Positions 47,193 to 59,517 of a stretch of 64,000 nt of DNA are shown here, piece after piece. Source of the DNA: Aphidius gifuensis (lineage: Eukaryota; Arthropoda; Insecta; Hymenoptera; Braconidae); NCBI RefSeq assembly GCF_014905175.1, contig NC_057789.1:29508555-29572554 (forward strand). The letters are read 5' to 3'. Under the pieces are notes generated by a model. The model was not told where the DNA came from, ran no database searches, and saw only the letters and a list, made by a program, of their open reading frames with translations. Each line of letters starts with the position of its first letter. Within the stretch, counting starts at the first letter, position 1. The position numbers and the translations under genes were made by a program.

Positions 47193-47414
47193 TCAATTTG
47201 AGTTGAAAAGGACAAGATCGGATCCCCTGGTCATCGAGGATAATGGCGCCGACGTGACGTCGCCACCAAAAATCCCTTGGGGTGTTGTCAGCGTTTCAAT
47301 GCCCTCATAGACTCGTTGAGCGTAAAATGCTTTTCCCCCTTCTCTAAACCATTCATAATCATAGCCGATAGACGTGTGCATTAACCGAAACGGCAAAAAC
47401 AGCACGAAGGCCAT
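47193..47414 (-). CDS. Candidate 73-residue ORF, unrecognised
   Basis: ATG at 47414-47412, preceded by GAAA, opens a frame to TGA at 47193-47195: MAFVLFLPFRLMHTSIGYDY, then EWFREGGKAFYAQRVYEGIE, GIFGGDVTSAPLSSMTRGSD, ending LVLFNSN. GC-rich third positions, a balanced composition and a normal start make this the most coding-like single ORF in the window. The N-terminus is hydrophobic and might be a short membrane anchor. A shorter plus-strand frame over the same bases also looks plausible (SDPLVIEDNGADVTSPPKIP, ending at a TAG near 47309), so strand is not settled. It could be a small gene, a first exon or a relic. Confidence 0.35.
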   Translation of the reverse strand: MAFVLFLPFRLMHTSIGYDYEWFREGGKAFYAQRVYEGIETLTTPQGIFGGDVTSAPLSSMTRGSDLVLFNSN

Positions 47415-48634
47415 TTTCAAAAATCGATTTTACACTATAAAATATATATTTTCATCAAGATGACAAAAAAAAAATACACAAAAAACAAAAAAAACAAATT
47501 CAAGTTGATTTTAAAAAAAAAGTTGGAAATAAAATAAATTCTTTTTATTTTTGATTGTTCAACGTCAGTTGTATTTTATTTTTATATTATTTTTTTTTTG
47601 GCATTATCGAGAAAGCCAACAATGCTATATGCAAATTTTTGAACAGTAAATTCACGTGATGGCAATGACCCGAGTCATTTATCAAATAAATTCAACAATC
47701 CTATTATTTAAAACGACACATAGAGTGTGATTGAATGTGCAAAAAAATAGATAGTGAATAAAAAGGTACAGTGAACCCTTTTTACAAACACAATCGATAA
47801 AAACATTTACCAAGTTCACGGTCGCACATTTTGTCTCACACGCGCCTTACTATATGACCTTCATCTTTTGGAGTTGCGCATTAAAGTACACACTGTGTTT
47901 TCTATGCTTACTTAAAAAAAAAAAAAAGGTTGAGCAAAGTTTTTACAAATTACAAAGAGTTAAAAAAAAAAAGAAATACAATAGCAATTTTTTTTAAAGA
48001 AAAAAAAATTCAACTGATGGATAAAAAAAAAAGCAAGTTGATGTGGTTTTCGTGTGGCGGTAAAATTGAATTGAGAGTCACGATTGGCGTGAAAACGTTT
48101 AAGGCGAATTACATTTTTGAAGCAGGTTGAATAAAAAAAAATTGTGTAAATAAAATCAGATAATATTTTGTCAATTTCCATTTGGCTGGAGCAGATAAAC
48201 TCAGAATATAAGAAAAAAAAATAAATAAAAATTAAGAAAAATAAAGAAAAAAAAAAATAAACTAACACTGACATCAACCGGGTAACCTTTCACCTCGCAC
48301 ACACTTTCTAGTTTGTTCGACTTGGTGAATTGAAATTAACATAAAATCGAAATACCCGGAAAACTTTGTGCATAAAGAGTCAACTGCCTAAAAGTTATTT
48401 GAATTCAAGCCAGGTTCATACATACAGAAGAGAATAAAAGACTTTGCTCTTTTTTACTTCATTCTGCCTACATAAAAGAATAACTTTAATTTTCGAATAA
48501 AAAAAAAAAATCAATGATTTATGATTAGTTTAAAATATAGCATTAGATCAAAAGAATTATTTTAGTGGTCAATTGACTTGACGTGATTTTAAACGACAAA
48601 ATTTTTTCATTCAAATTTTATAATTCAAATTGAG
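47415..48634. other. AT-rich DNA with small islands
   Basis: 47640-47920 is moderate-GC with CACGTG at 47653-47658. 48020-48130 (GTTGATGTGGTTTTCGTGTGG) and 48280-48400 are small islands without supported exons. Confidence 0.45.
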
Positions 48635-48666
48635 CCGAGTAGAACGACTCAGTATTCAGTCAGACA
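48635..48666 (-). repeat. Copy 4 of the ~30-base motif (inverted)
   Basis: On the minus strand it reads TGTCTGACTGAATACTGAGT then CGTTCTACTCGG. It is the most diverged copy but keeps TCTGACT, AAT, CTGAG and TTCTACT in register with the others. Confidence 0.65.
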
Positions 48667-51600
48667 TGCCTAAATATTTTATAAAACAATAATTAAAAAT
48701 TCCATTATTATTTAAGTGATTTTGCTTGAAAATATTTTTATAAATTTATTAGTTTTCAACTCCTTGTAATAGCCGAGATGTTAAGTAACAAGAATTTGAA
48801 AATAATCTTTGTTAAAGGTGTTGAAGAAAATAAAAAAAAGCAGAAAAATAAAATCAAATTGTACCAATGATGGCAATAGCTCTCTTTTAAAGATCACGTA
48901 GTGCGATAATGGTATCTACATTATCGTTTCTTATCATTTCCCCGTGACATTCAAAATCCACGTATATTTTTTTATTTTTTTTTTCAACAGTGCTATACAT
49001 CGATTCACTTCCTTTTTACGTGTCACGTCTAAGAATTATTTGAACTTTAAATTTACCACCTAGTAATTTTATTCAAGCCATTGCGAGTTGAGAATTGGGA
49101 ATCGATAGGTTTTGACTTTCCGCACGTCTACAATTGATTGCTTCTAGATATATTTATTTTTTATTTTTTCTATTTATTTTCTAAGGGTTATGACTCCTCC
49201 TCAGTTCAAATCGCGATAGAAAAAAAAAAAAAAAAAAAAGATTGGGGTTATTGCACCGATAACCGTGAGCTAAATCAATTTTTATCGTTTTCTATTCCAA
49301 TACAAATCCCATTTTTATATAGACATTTTTAAGTCGATAAATTTTATAGATAATAAACTGTAATAATTTTATTTTAAATAAATTAAATTAATCAATTTTT
49401 CAATGATAAAAATATACTCAATAATAATTATCTCGTAGATATAATTAAATGAAAATAAAAAAAAATAATAAAATAAAATTTTGGTTATTAATTTAATGTA
49501 ATAAAATATACAGACCCCTATTATCAATCTTCATTATTAAACAATGAGCCAGTAGGTGTCACCAGTGTGCCGACAACAAAATTCCCTTGACGACAAACCG
49601 GATGTCGTCCAACACAATCAAGCCAATGGGCAATTAAGAAAACAATAGATATATGCATTTGCTATTCCAACACTCAGCAATTGTGTGCTTGTCAACCTAC
49701 CAGCGATTAGTTGCTAAATTAATAATAAAAATTAACAACTAAAACAATGCCAACAATCAACACCTTATCAATCAGAATGTCGTTGTTTAGAAAAGTTTAT
49801 TCATTGTTTAATGATAACAACAATGAGTGAAGTCATGATTTTAAATTTTGAAATGATTTGAAAAATTAAAAAAAATAAAAATTAATGTCAGTATAAAATT
49901 AAATAATATTTAAAACTATTTCGAGTCCATTGTTGAATATATTTTTTATTGAAACATTAAACAAGCCTTGGTGTATATTTTTTTGTACTAAAATAAACTC
50001 GAAATTCATTAACAAATTACAATCCTTAAGCTGTCTTCCCTTCAATTCACTCCATCAACTTTCGCTGTGATTCTTCCTCTCTCTTTCTCCCTTGCCATAT
50101 CATCAATTATTTCATGTTAAAGTCAATGAACTTTGTGTATCAAATCGATAGAGTTCGTCATCCACTCATGTATTACATATACGTAATAACATAACTGAAA
50201 TAAAAAATGCTTTAATAGATAAAATAAAATGAATAAAAAAATATAATTGAAAGACTAGGTCATTTACGAAAGTCATTATAAATATTTAAAAAAAAAAGTT
50301 TAAATTTTTTTTTTCAAGTCCACTTTGAAAGGTCTTTCTGAAGATTTAAGATTTTTCATAATGATGGATTGAAATGGAGTCTTAAACTGTGGTTATCACA
50401 TGGCTGTTTTGTTGATGTGAAAATGTAAGTTGTATACAGGTTAAAAATAAAAATAAAAAATACGATATAGTAAGGTGGATATAAGGGTTGAGAGGGAGTT
50501 GAAGAAGCTTTAAAAGCAAGCAAACCAAGCTATGAATAATGCAGCCTCGTACATCTTTCTTCTCTTGCTGATAATTATGTTTTACACCGTTATGCCGTGT
50601 TTCGTTAACCCCAAACTGGGCACACCCTTTCTCTATACAATTCACATTGCATCAGTATAGACATCCCTCTTTATTTTATCATCTTTCTCTTGGTCTGCAT
50701 ATTCATTACTTAGCACTAAGTATGACTTCAACTTTGAAGGAACAGTTTGGTACAAGATAGGTTACACGTTCTGCCATTCAAGAGAAAACCTGACATTATC
50801 ATTTTCACGTGAATACAATCTTGTTTAAATTTACTTGAAAATCGTGACAACGACCATTTCACAAATATATTACCACACAGAATGTTGCGTTTTTTTATTT
50901 TTTCAGTTGAACAAAGTAGACCAAAAAATTAAAATAAATTAACCTTTTTTTTTTTCTTCTTTTTGGAACATATAAAGTTTTTTTTAAATAAATTTTATCA
51001 TGGATTATTTTATCATGCAGCCAAGTAGTTTTTAAAATTTTTGAATGAATTGAATTGTACAATTTGTTTGTTCAAAAAATTTCTACTTTTATTTTTTTTT
51101 TTAAATTAAAAATATTCAAAAATTCATTCTAGAAATAAGACTGTATAGAATGAAAAAAAGAAAAAGTAATTTTAGCATATAAACCATGACCATTTAAACT
51201 TACAACCCTTGCATATTCATTAACAGAAAAGGAATTGTGTAACTTTGCATGAGAACAACAGTCAAAAGTAAATTAGCTCATTGTTTTATTGCCAACCCTT
51301 TTTATACAAAAGAAAAAAAAATATTAAAATAATAATTAAAAAAACAAATTTCAATTGCTTAAATAAATATTTATTAATTGATTATTAATAATAAAAAATT
51401 ATAAATAAAATATTTTTTTGTTTTTTAAATATTCATGTGTTATTTATAAATTAAATTAGCTTTTTTTTTTCAATTATTTATTGACATAAAGTAATGAAAA
51501 TTTTATTGAAAAATTTTATTTTTGAAACTATTATTCGGTATTATTCTTTACTATTTGATCGTATGATTTAATATATATTTTTTGCTTTTCAAAGTCGTAA

Positions 51601-54396
51601 GGAAGTCTCGGTTAAAGACCGAGTAAATACATTTTTTTTTTTTTCCTCAATTTGTCTCTTTTGCAAACAGAATCAATGAAATAAAATGCTCTTGAACTCT
51701 TGCGTACACGAACAGACTTGCTAAAAACTTTTTCTACTCTAGCAATTGTTATATATGTATATAATGCTCTTTCACCTCTGCTTGCTTTTCGTCTCAAGTC
51801 CCTGAAATATACTCTATGAATTTACTGAAATACCATATAGAAATACCAATTCAATGAAACTCTGTATGACACTGATAAAAAACAAAAAATAAAATAAAAA
51901 AAAACACCTAACAAATGAATAAATTAAAAAAAAAACAAAGTAAATATTAAAAATAACACATGCATGATGAAAAAAAAAAATGTTTTTTAAACAATGCCAT
52001 TGGTTTTCAAAACAAAAAAAAAATATGTTTATATTCAAGCTAGCACGCAATCAACCACATTAAATATTTTATTATTGTTCAATTCCTGTCGCGACAGCCA
52101 ACGCCTCTATCCAGTACACAAAACACAATCAGGCGTCATAAAATATTTACGAATCACTGGATATATTTAAAATCAAATGTAGCATCATATAGCATTCAAA
52201 AGTGGAAGCAATACAGCACATATTTGAACGGTCAGTTTGTTGAATTTATTTTTTATTTTATTTTTTTTTTGTGTTGAGCTATTTTTTGTCCTGAATTTTT
52301 TTCATTATTTAAAACCACCAAACATTAATGATAAAAAAATAAAGCTAGTCAATAAAATTCACGAAAAAAAAAATAGATTATTTTTTGAAAAATAAATATA
52401 GATTACATTTGAGCAAATAAATTTTATTTATTTGTAAAAACAAATGTAAATTATATTTATTTTCAATGTAAATAATATTTAGCTTTAAAAATAATTTAAA
52501 TGTATTTCATCCATTTGGATGCGACAAAATAAAACAATACATAAAAGTAATTTAAAAACAAAAATATATTTACTGATGGATTCAAATGAATGACAAAATA
52601 TAATCATAATACTTATTTTATTTTTTTTATTACAGTATATATTTTTTGTTCTGTGAATTATTTAATATATTTTTTTTTTCATACACAGTGGTTATTGTTA
52701 TGTGGTAATATTAACAAGATTGATGCTAAAAGCACAGCAATGTTTACCGAGCAAAAATTGGAAGAATATACAGAGTGAAAAAAAAAATGAAAAAAGTATA
52801 TGGAAAATGAAAAATATGGTTATATGAAGACGATATAACCCTGAATACTTGTCCGATTATTTAACATTGTGAAAGTAGACATTCTCGTGAAAATTTAGAA
52901 CACAAGCCAATGTTTTGCATGAATTTTGTATAATATCAACATAAAGGCCGATGATCATGCCTCGTTGCAATATACACTGGCTGTTTGAAGAAAAACACTG
53001 CAAGGGTGAGAGCAAACCATACTCATAATTTTTTATTCTCTCAATTTTTTTAGTGTTAAAAAAAACAAGTTATCATGCACTATGGGTATATGAGGCCCTC
53101 TCTGCATAATACACTGAAGCAATGAAAAAAAATTGAAGAGGGCCTTCGACTTGTATGAGAAAAAATATAAATATAAAAATATATAGGGTGAAAAAATAAT
53201 GGAATGAAAATATATATTTTACATTTTATAAATATTTTTGAGTGTGTTGTTATTTTTCATTGTCATTATTATTATTTTACTTGGGTGGAAAAAAAAAAAT
53301 ATACATGAAAATGAAAGAATGTTGAATAAAAAAATATAAAAACATTTTTAAAATAAGTAAAAATATTTTGATTATGTAAAAGTACAGATGAGAAAGCAGA
53401 AACAACAGAAAAAAAATTATTTTTTTTTTTATTTTTACGTCGGTATTACGCTTGGCGACTTGGCATATTTAATTGCTGGAAAAGTGAAAAGAGCTACCAG
53501 CATTTACAGAATAAATAAAATTTTTAAAAATTTAATATTTAAATATTGGATAAATATAATTATGAAAATTAATTTTTTAAAAGAGTCAATGAACCTGGAT
53601 CGATATAAAAATTATTCACTATGTATTTTTAATCATTGAACTGTTAAAAGATTTTTTTTTTTGATTTTAATTACAAGATAAAGAAAAAAAAAAATAATAT
53701 CGATTTAAAAAAATTGCATGTTATAATAGTAAATTTGATGACATTTAATTTTTAAAATGAAAATTAATTCAACAACTTAACTATATTAAATTGTCGAAAC
53801 AAAAAGTATAATTCTTTTTTAGTGATTATCAATGGCTCATTATCCATGCAATTAGAAGTTTGCGTAATGAATTTAAGTGTTTCCGCTTGAAATTTGCATG
53901 CTAACTGACGCCTCTTGGCATAAAGCTCTCTCAACTATCATTATTATTTTTTGTTTTTCTTAATTTAAAAATTAGACATTTTACTGTCAATCTAATAATC
54001 AATAAAAAATAATTAATTATACTATCTAAATTTTTAATCAAAGCTCAATTATATATAAATATTTAAAATTCTCTCTCAACTATATCTCTAACTTTTCAAC
54101 TTTAAAAATCAAAAAAATAAATAAAAGTAAATAAATAGAAGAGTATATCATAAAATGATAAAAAAAATAAAAATAAATAAATTGTATATCGATATTTGTA
54201 GTTGATAGTTGGGGCCAGTGCCCAGAACAAAATGGATCGAGAGTTAATATATAGGTGCAAACAAGAAATGCGAATATCCTCGTAAAAAAAAAAAATAAAA
54301 AAAAAAAAAAATAAATAAATAGATGGAGGATGAGACCAGACTAGAGATTCAAAGTTGAGGATGAAGGAAGTTACGGTATGAGAAGGTAAAATAAAA
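48667..54396. other. AT-rich DNA with scattered islands
   Basis: Islands: 48840-49140, 49530-49820, 50030-50180 (pyrimidine-rich), 50330-50880 (CACGTG at 50806-50811), 51590-51810, 52080-52230, 52840-53150, 53420-53510 and 53830-53930. A basic minus-strand frame at 51612-51797 (RRKASRGERALYTYITIARV) is open but has no splice or start support. No RNA gene or transposon was seen. An A-rich run with few interruptions lies at 54282-54312. Confidence 0.4.
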
Positions 54397-54462
54397 GGTG
54401 GTAGTGTTGGTGATGGTGGTGGGTGGGTGGATGGTTGGATGGGTAGGTGGTTAGGTGGGGTG
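54397..54462 (+). repeat. G-rich GGT/GGGT tract
   Basis: Nearly all codon-sized words are GGT, GTT, GAT or GGG, with many GG and GGG tracts 1-3 bases apart. This could form a G-quadruplex on the plus strand. The exact 12-mer GTAGTGTTGGTG (54401-54412) is the complement of 54653-54664, so the tract can also pair with the C-rich tract downstream. Confidence 0.75.
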
Positions 54463-54518
54463 CTATATAGTAAATGGGTTTAGGGATGGAAAAAGGGTGG
54501 CAGGAATATATACAGTAG

Positions 54519-54767
54519 CTAGTCGATGTGATTGGCATCGTGCCAGAGACTCCTAACGACGCTTTTCAAAAGAAGGAGAATTCTACGCTTCGTACTCTCT
54601 ATATTCAACGACGAGTTTCAGCTTCTAAAGATACTACCACCACCACCAAGACCACCAACACTACTACAACTAACATCTGCACCAATACCACTATCAAAAG
54701 CACCAACAACAGAAGCAGAAGCAGCAGCCATCTTCAACCATGGCATCTCAGTAAAATGTCTAACTGA
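54519..54767 (+). CDS. Candidate exon containing an ACC/AAC/AGC repeat
   Basis: After an acceptor-like ATATATACAG (AG at 54514-54515) the plus frame is open to TGA at 54765: VIGIVPETPNDAFQKKENST, TLRTLYIQRRVSASKD, then a Thr- and Asn-rich run from the trinucleotide tract (54631-54735) and HLQPWHLSKMSN. A second plus frame is also open (54532-54774). Unrecognised. The repeat part may be a simple expansion, and a non-coding transcript is equally possible. Confidence 0.2.
   Translation, partial: LVDVIGIVPETPNDAFQKKENSTLRTLYIQRRVSASKDTTTTTKTTNTTTTNICTNTTIKSTNNRSRSSSHLQPWHLSKMSN
54633..54735 (+). repeat. C-rich trinucleotide tract pairing with 54397-54462
   Basis: It reads ACTACCACCACCACCAAGAC and continues with ACC, ACT, AAC and AGC words. 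CACCAACACTAC at 54653-54664 is the exact complement of 54401-54412, with further partial pairing on both sides, forming an imperfect inverted repeat with a loop of about 200 bases. Confidence 0.75.
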
Positions 54768-56569
54768 AGCATGACACAACCAAAATGAATTTCACATATT
54801 GTAGCACGTCTTCAATTTAAATTGCATATACATCTTCTCAATTTTCTTGTACACTATTTCATCAATACAAACCGAGCTTTAATATACATACACTGCGTAC
54901 ATCACATGTTAGTTAATAAAATAATTATAATATATATTTAAGAAAAAAAAATAAAATATTTATATGTAATTTCTGGTTAGAATAGTTCTGCCTAATTTAA
55001 ATTCCAAGCATCAAAAGGTTTAACACAAGGGAGTATAGGGTTTTTTTTTTTTTGTATATATAGTGTTGGAAAATTTTTGGAATAAAAAATAAAGAGGTGA
55101 ATAGAGTGTGGATCGTGGCCAAGCCACGTGCGGCCACGAGATTCATTCCACTTTACGTGGCTGGCTCGTGCCCATATCTAAAATCCCCCATGGGTTATAT
55201 ATACCATCTACAAGAATTCTCTTTACATTCAGCATGATATCTCTTCTCACACCTATTTTTATTTTTATTTTTTTTTTATACTCTATATAGGCGTTGCATA
55301 CAATTGTTGGCCTCTTTATTTGCCTTTCAAAACTTGTATTTTAGATAAAATAAATAAAACAAAAATGTAGATTTATAAAAAAAAAAATATGTCTATTTGG
55401 AAAATAAACTAGATCATCATAAATAATAGATAAACATATTTTTGAAAATTTAATTTACCCGAAATAACCACACGTTAATTATTGATCATTGTTGTGTGAA
55501 ATTTTCGTCTTAATTTATTTATCAGATAGATGTACTACTTGTCAAGAGGGTCATCTTTCGCATGATACAACTTGATCCCACATTTACACACACACACATC
55601 AAAAAAAGCTCTGTGTAGCTGTATATATCTTGGGCTTTCCCACATGACATCAAAGGCCGTCCATTAAAGATGACCATCCAACAAAAAAAAAAGAAAATAC
55701 TAAATCCTCTAAAAAATTTTCTCAACAAAAAAACGTCTGGTAAAATCCTCAATCTTTAAAATTGTAAACCATGAAATACTTTTTCAAAAAAATAATATAA
55801 ATAAATAATATAAAAGTTAAAGTGAAAAATGAAAAAAAATAAATACTTTTTATAAATAAAAGAAAAGAATATTTTGTTTTTTGTTAAAGAAAAAAATAAA
55901 ATATGTAGTAGTTTTAAGTTGAGTAAAATATAGGTGAGATAAAGGGAGAAATGGGAGGGTAAAAAATTACATCTTCACGAGTGTATATATGTATATGTAT
56001 TTAAAAAAAAAATATAAAAAAAAAGACAGTAAAGTTTGTGAGTGATAGAGAAAAGTGTAAGTATATACTTGTGTGTAAAAAGGTAAAAAAAAAAAAAAAA
56101 ATAAGTGAACAAGAGAAAAATGTTGTTACACTCGTCTTGCATCGATCGTTGTACCACTCTTGAAAATCCATGTGCCAAGAGTTTTTTTTCAAGCGTATCA
56201 AAAGTTTTCTACTAGTTTCCGATAATTCTGTACTCGTCGATACATCGCTTCATCGGTTCGACAAACGACACATGCACGAAACCAAGCTTGTCTACCAACC
56301 AAAGATCAACTTTTCTTCTATCAAAAAAAAATAATAAACAAACAATTAATAATAATATTTTCCATCATCAAAATAACAAATTAAATTTAAAAAAAAAAAT
56401 GAAGCAAGATGTTAACTTCAAAACTTGATTCCCAATTTATCCAAAGATTATTTGAAAAAAAAAAAAAAATCATACTATTTCGCTAAAAAAAATTTCGAAA
56501 TGTTTTTTTATACAAATTTTTGATCAATTGATAATTTTAAAAGTTGCATAATAATACAGAGAGAACATT
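54768..56569. other. AT-rich DNA with islands at 55100-55330 and 55540-55750
   Basis: The first island has GATCGTGGCCAAGCCACGTG (CACGTG at 55125-55130) followed by CGGCCACGAG, a partly self-complementary block. The second has ACACACACACAT and no supported exon. 56110-56310 is moderate-GC (TCGTCTTGCATCGATCG). No genes are called. Confidence 0.45.
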
Positions 56570-56857
56570 ATGGTGGTGATAGTCAATCACGAGTCTAGAC
56601 AAAGTACAATCGTTATATGCTCATACTTGGTACACACTGGGGTTGAACCAGCATGCATTGCGTTACATATACATTTAGCATGTATGAGAATGGATAACAG
56701 AGGCTGTCATGAGCATGCCTTCACGCTCTTCACCAACATGCCTACATATACTCTGTTACTGCGGACAAAGGAAATTAATTATCAACGCGTCAACCATACC
56801 TCTCTCTGTTGCATCATTTCCGTCTACCAAAATTTATATATATTTCTATCAATTTAA
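56570..56857 (+). CDS. Candidate 95-residue ORF, unrecognised
   Basis: The frame starts with ATG at 56570 (CATTATGG, close to the preferred context) and runs 95 codons to a TAA: MVVIVNHESRQSTIVICSYL, HTGVEPACIALHIHLACMRM, then DNRGCHEHAF and TNMPTYTLLLRTKEINYQRV. Cys and His are frequent but not in a recognised motif. An acceptor-like AATAATACAG lies 10 bases upstream. It is one of the few ATG-started frames here that are not homopolymer-driven, but it has no family match and no periodicity test behind it. Confidence 0.25.
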   Translation: MVVIVNHESRQSTIVICSYLVHTGVEPACIALHIHLACMRMDNRGCHEHAFTLFTNMPTYTLLLRTKEINYQRVNHTSLCCIISVYQNLYIFLSI

Positions 56858-58775
56858 TATGTATCATAAGAAATAAAAAAATAATAAACAACAAAATCAA
56901 TTATAAAAAAAAAAAAAAATTAAATTCAATTAACCTCGGGTTTTATAATAAATTCTCAACTGTCTATTTGATATTTTTGAAGTATAAAATTGATGTTCTA
57001 CAAGTCAGTGTGTTACGTAATATATAAAATTGGAAATAGATCAATCATTTTATGATATAAGCCCATTTAAAAATATTGAATTTTAAAATATATATTATTT
57101 ACGTAAATGTGTATGTATAAAAGAGGATTTTTTTTTCCATAAAGAATCTAAAATACGGTATAATATTTTGCTTCTTGCATAAATTTTGATGTGAAAAAAA
57201 AAATTGTGTGTGTGAGAGAGGGAGAGAGGGAGTTAAGTATCTCTCTATCGATATACCATAAACTCACGTGAGTTAATACAGAGCCAACTCAGGAAGGTTG
57301 TGTTATATATACAAGGGATTGTGTGGCCTCGAATGCATTCATATTCATGTGAGTATATATTTCCCAATTCAAATGCGTAATGCGTCCGTTCAAGGTAATT
57401 TGTATATTTTACTACTAGTCAATTCGCACAAAATGTAAATAACAATAAAAAAAAAAATACATATCATAATAATAAATTGAATTTGTGTATATATTTCAGT
57501 TGTTTGGATATGAGAAAAAATAAAACGATATATGGAAAATGAGGAGAAACAATGAGAAAGGAACAATGGAGTTAAGAGAAAAGGAAAATTCTTTGCTTTG
57601 CTAACCAAGCAAACACATAGTCATAGAAACAAACTCTGTCGTTTTCATCATTGTCGCCACACATACTGTTAGCTCGTGCGGAAAGTGCCAAAGTGGCGTA
57701 GCTGAATATATACCAAAAAAGAGACAAACAATAAAAATAATAATCATGATAAATAAAATGAAAAATTCTCAAGATTTACAAGAAAAAAAAATATATTTCT
57801 TTGTTATTAAAATATTTGTTTCTTTATTTTATTTTATATATTAAAAATATTTTTAAATTTTAAGTTTGAATGAGTTTGTAGAGGGGCAACATATGCTGAC
57901 CTCGTTGAGGAAAAAAAAAGGATATTTATTATGAATGCAGAATAAATAAAATTGCTAGAAATTTTGTGTTAAAAATTTTTGGGTTTTATGAGAGGGTGTG
58001 CAAGTGCTAACGGTTTTATTTGTTCTTGTACAATTGAAGGGTGCTGGTTACCGAAAAATTAAACAGTAATGATGTTAAAATAAAACTCGAGAAGTTTTAA
58101 AACTTAAAATGGAAATTTTATTTTTTGAAGTGAAGTTGTACACTTGTTGGAAATTAAAGGATATTTTTTTTTTTTTTTAATTATAGTCGTGGGACAATAT
58201 AATTTGAGGTTGACTATTCTTGAGACGAAAAATAAATGAAAAAAATATTTATATATGTGGAATAATATTTTTTTTGTGATATTAAATATTATATTGTTTT
58301 TAAAAATATATCACATATGATTTTGAGCTTCGGAAAAACTGTAAAAGTATATTTTTTTTTACGACAACTCGATAATTTACATTTACAGTTTTTATGACGC
58401 TAACATCAGGCACTAAAATAAGTTAAAATAAATTAATGCTATTTTTTGAATTTTTATATCACATTCCAATCTATTTTGCATCATCATAAATATAAAAACT
58501 CTTGAAATATCTTTAGCTATAAAAACAAATAAAGTTTGAACAATGAACTTTTATATTTTATTAACATTTGCTAGGATTTTTTTTTTTATTTGACTTTATA
58601 GATCTTTTGGAAATCAAAATTGTTAAATTTTATTTTTAAATTATTAGCTGAAATAATTCACTGTAGAATATATTTGTCATAAAAAAATAACAAAACTAAA
58701 TTTAAATAAACTAAAAGATAAATGCACTTAAAAAAAAAAATTTGATTTAAATGTTTTGAAAATATTTAAAACTAG
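56858..58775. other. AT-rich DNA with a GA/GT-rich patch and islands
   Basis: 57205-57235 is GTGTGTGTGAGAGAGGGAGA-like, near CACGTG at 57265-57270. 57600-57700 is moderate-GC. A donor-like CAAG|GTAATT at 57396-57397 has no partner. The rest is AT-rich. Confidence 0.45.
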
Positions 58776-58976
58776 ATGTTAAAAGTAAAAATATTTTCTA
58801 ATCTTAAACTCGTTATTGAAGAAAAGCTCTTGGTACATAGACTGCTATCTTTGGTATTGCACCCAATCGAATATCGGCTGTCAAAACTTTTGGTTAATGC
58901 AAAATCTTTCGTATCACCCACAGTGATTTATTTCATTTCTTTATTCTCCAATATTTTTTTTTTACCATTACATTGA
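58776..58976 (+). CDS. Candidate 66-residue ORF, unrecognised
   Basis: ATG at 58776 opens a frame to 58976: MLKVKIFSNLKLVIEEKLLV, HRLLSLVLHPIEYRLSKLLV, then NAKSFVSPTVIYFI and a Phe-rich tail from T runs. The first 50 residues have an amphipathic, Leu-rich pattern that could be helical. No splice evidence or family. The Phe-rich end suggests that the frame overruns any real exon. Confidence 0.2.
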   Translation: MLKVKIFSNLKLVIEEKLLVHRLLSLVLHPIEYRLSKLLVNAKSFVSPTVIYFISLFSNIFFLPLH

Positions 58977-59359
58977 AAGTTTTTTTTTTTCTACCATCAA
59001 CATTTTGGTAAAGACATTTTTCTCTCTCTCTCTCTCTCTCTAAAAAAATTATTTTATTTTTTTTTATTCCATCAAATAAATATTTTTATTCATACATATT
59101 TTTATTTTTCTTGTTAAATAATACTCGCACTTGTTCTCTTTAGCCATGTATATGTTTGTTTCGTTTATTTCTCACCCCTGGGAATGATGCCAAAATTTTC
59201 AACTATCTCTCTTATTTTTCGGATACGATTTTGACCCAAAAAGGCAAGGTAAATTAATAAATTATGAAACTTTTTTACTTGGCTCAAAGCCGAATCGTTC
59301 GCATAAAAATAAGAGAGAGAATAGTAGGAGGTTTAGAAATAGACAAGGGTGCCAGAGCT
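58977..59359. other. T-rich DNA with a (CT)n microsatellite at 59020-59041
   Basis: About 11 CT units follow a T run. 59150-59250 is moderate-GC, with a donor-like GGCAAG|GTAAAT on the plus strand and no matching exon. Confidence 0.6.
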
Positions 59360-59517
59360 TTAGTCGATCCTGATGCCTCGCTTCCGAGCTTTTATGCCGA
59401 AAACGTCGCCAGTTTCTACTATCAACTCATCCCTTATTTTTAAAAGCCATGTATATATACTATTCTCGGAAAACCGATGATACTTATTCCCAATAATTTT
59501 CCTTCCCCTCCTCAAGA
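59360..59517 (-). CDS. Candidate 3'-terminal coding exon
   Basis: On the minus strand a strong acceptor (TTTTATTTATATTTTTTTTATAG, AG at 59519-59518) is followed by a frame with two leading bases and 51 codons to TAA: LRRGRKIIGNKYHRFSENSI, YTWLLKIRDELIVETGDVFG, IKARKRGIRID. It is basic with charged and hydrophobic residues alternating, and no homopolymer-derived stretch. The acceptor is among the best in the window. The family is unknown and no upstream exon has been identified to the right, although 61955-62146 holds a minus frame ending at a donor-like AAAG|GTAGGG. Confidence 0.3.

Noticed and set aside
57385..57400. Plus-strand donor TTCAAG|GTAATT
   Set aside because: No acceptor with a pyrimidine tract or open frame precedes it within a reasonable exon length.
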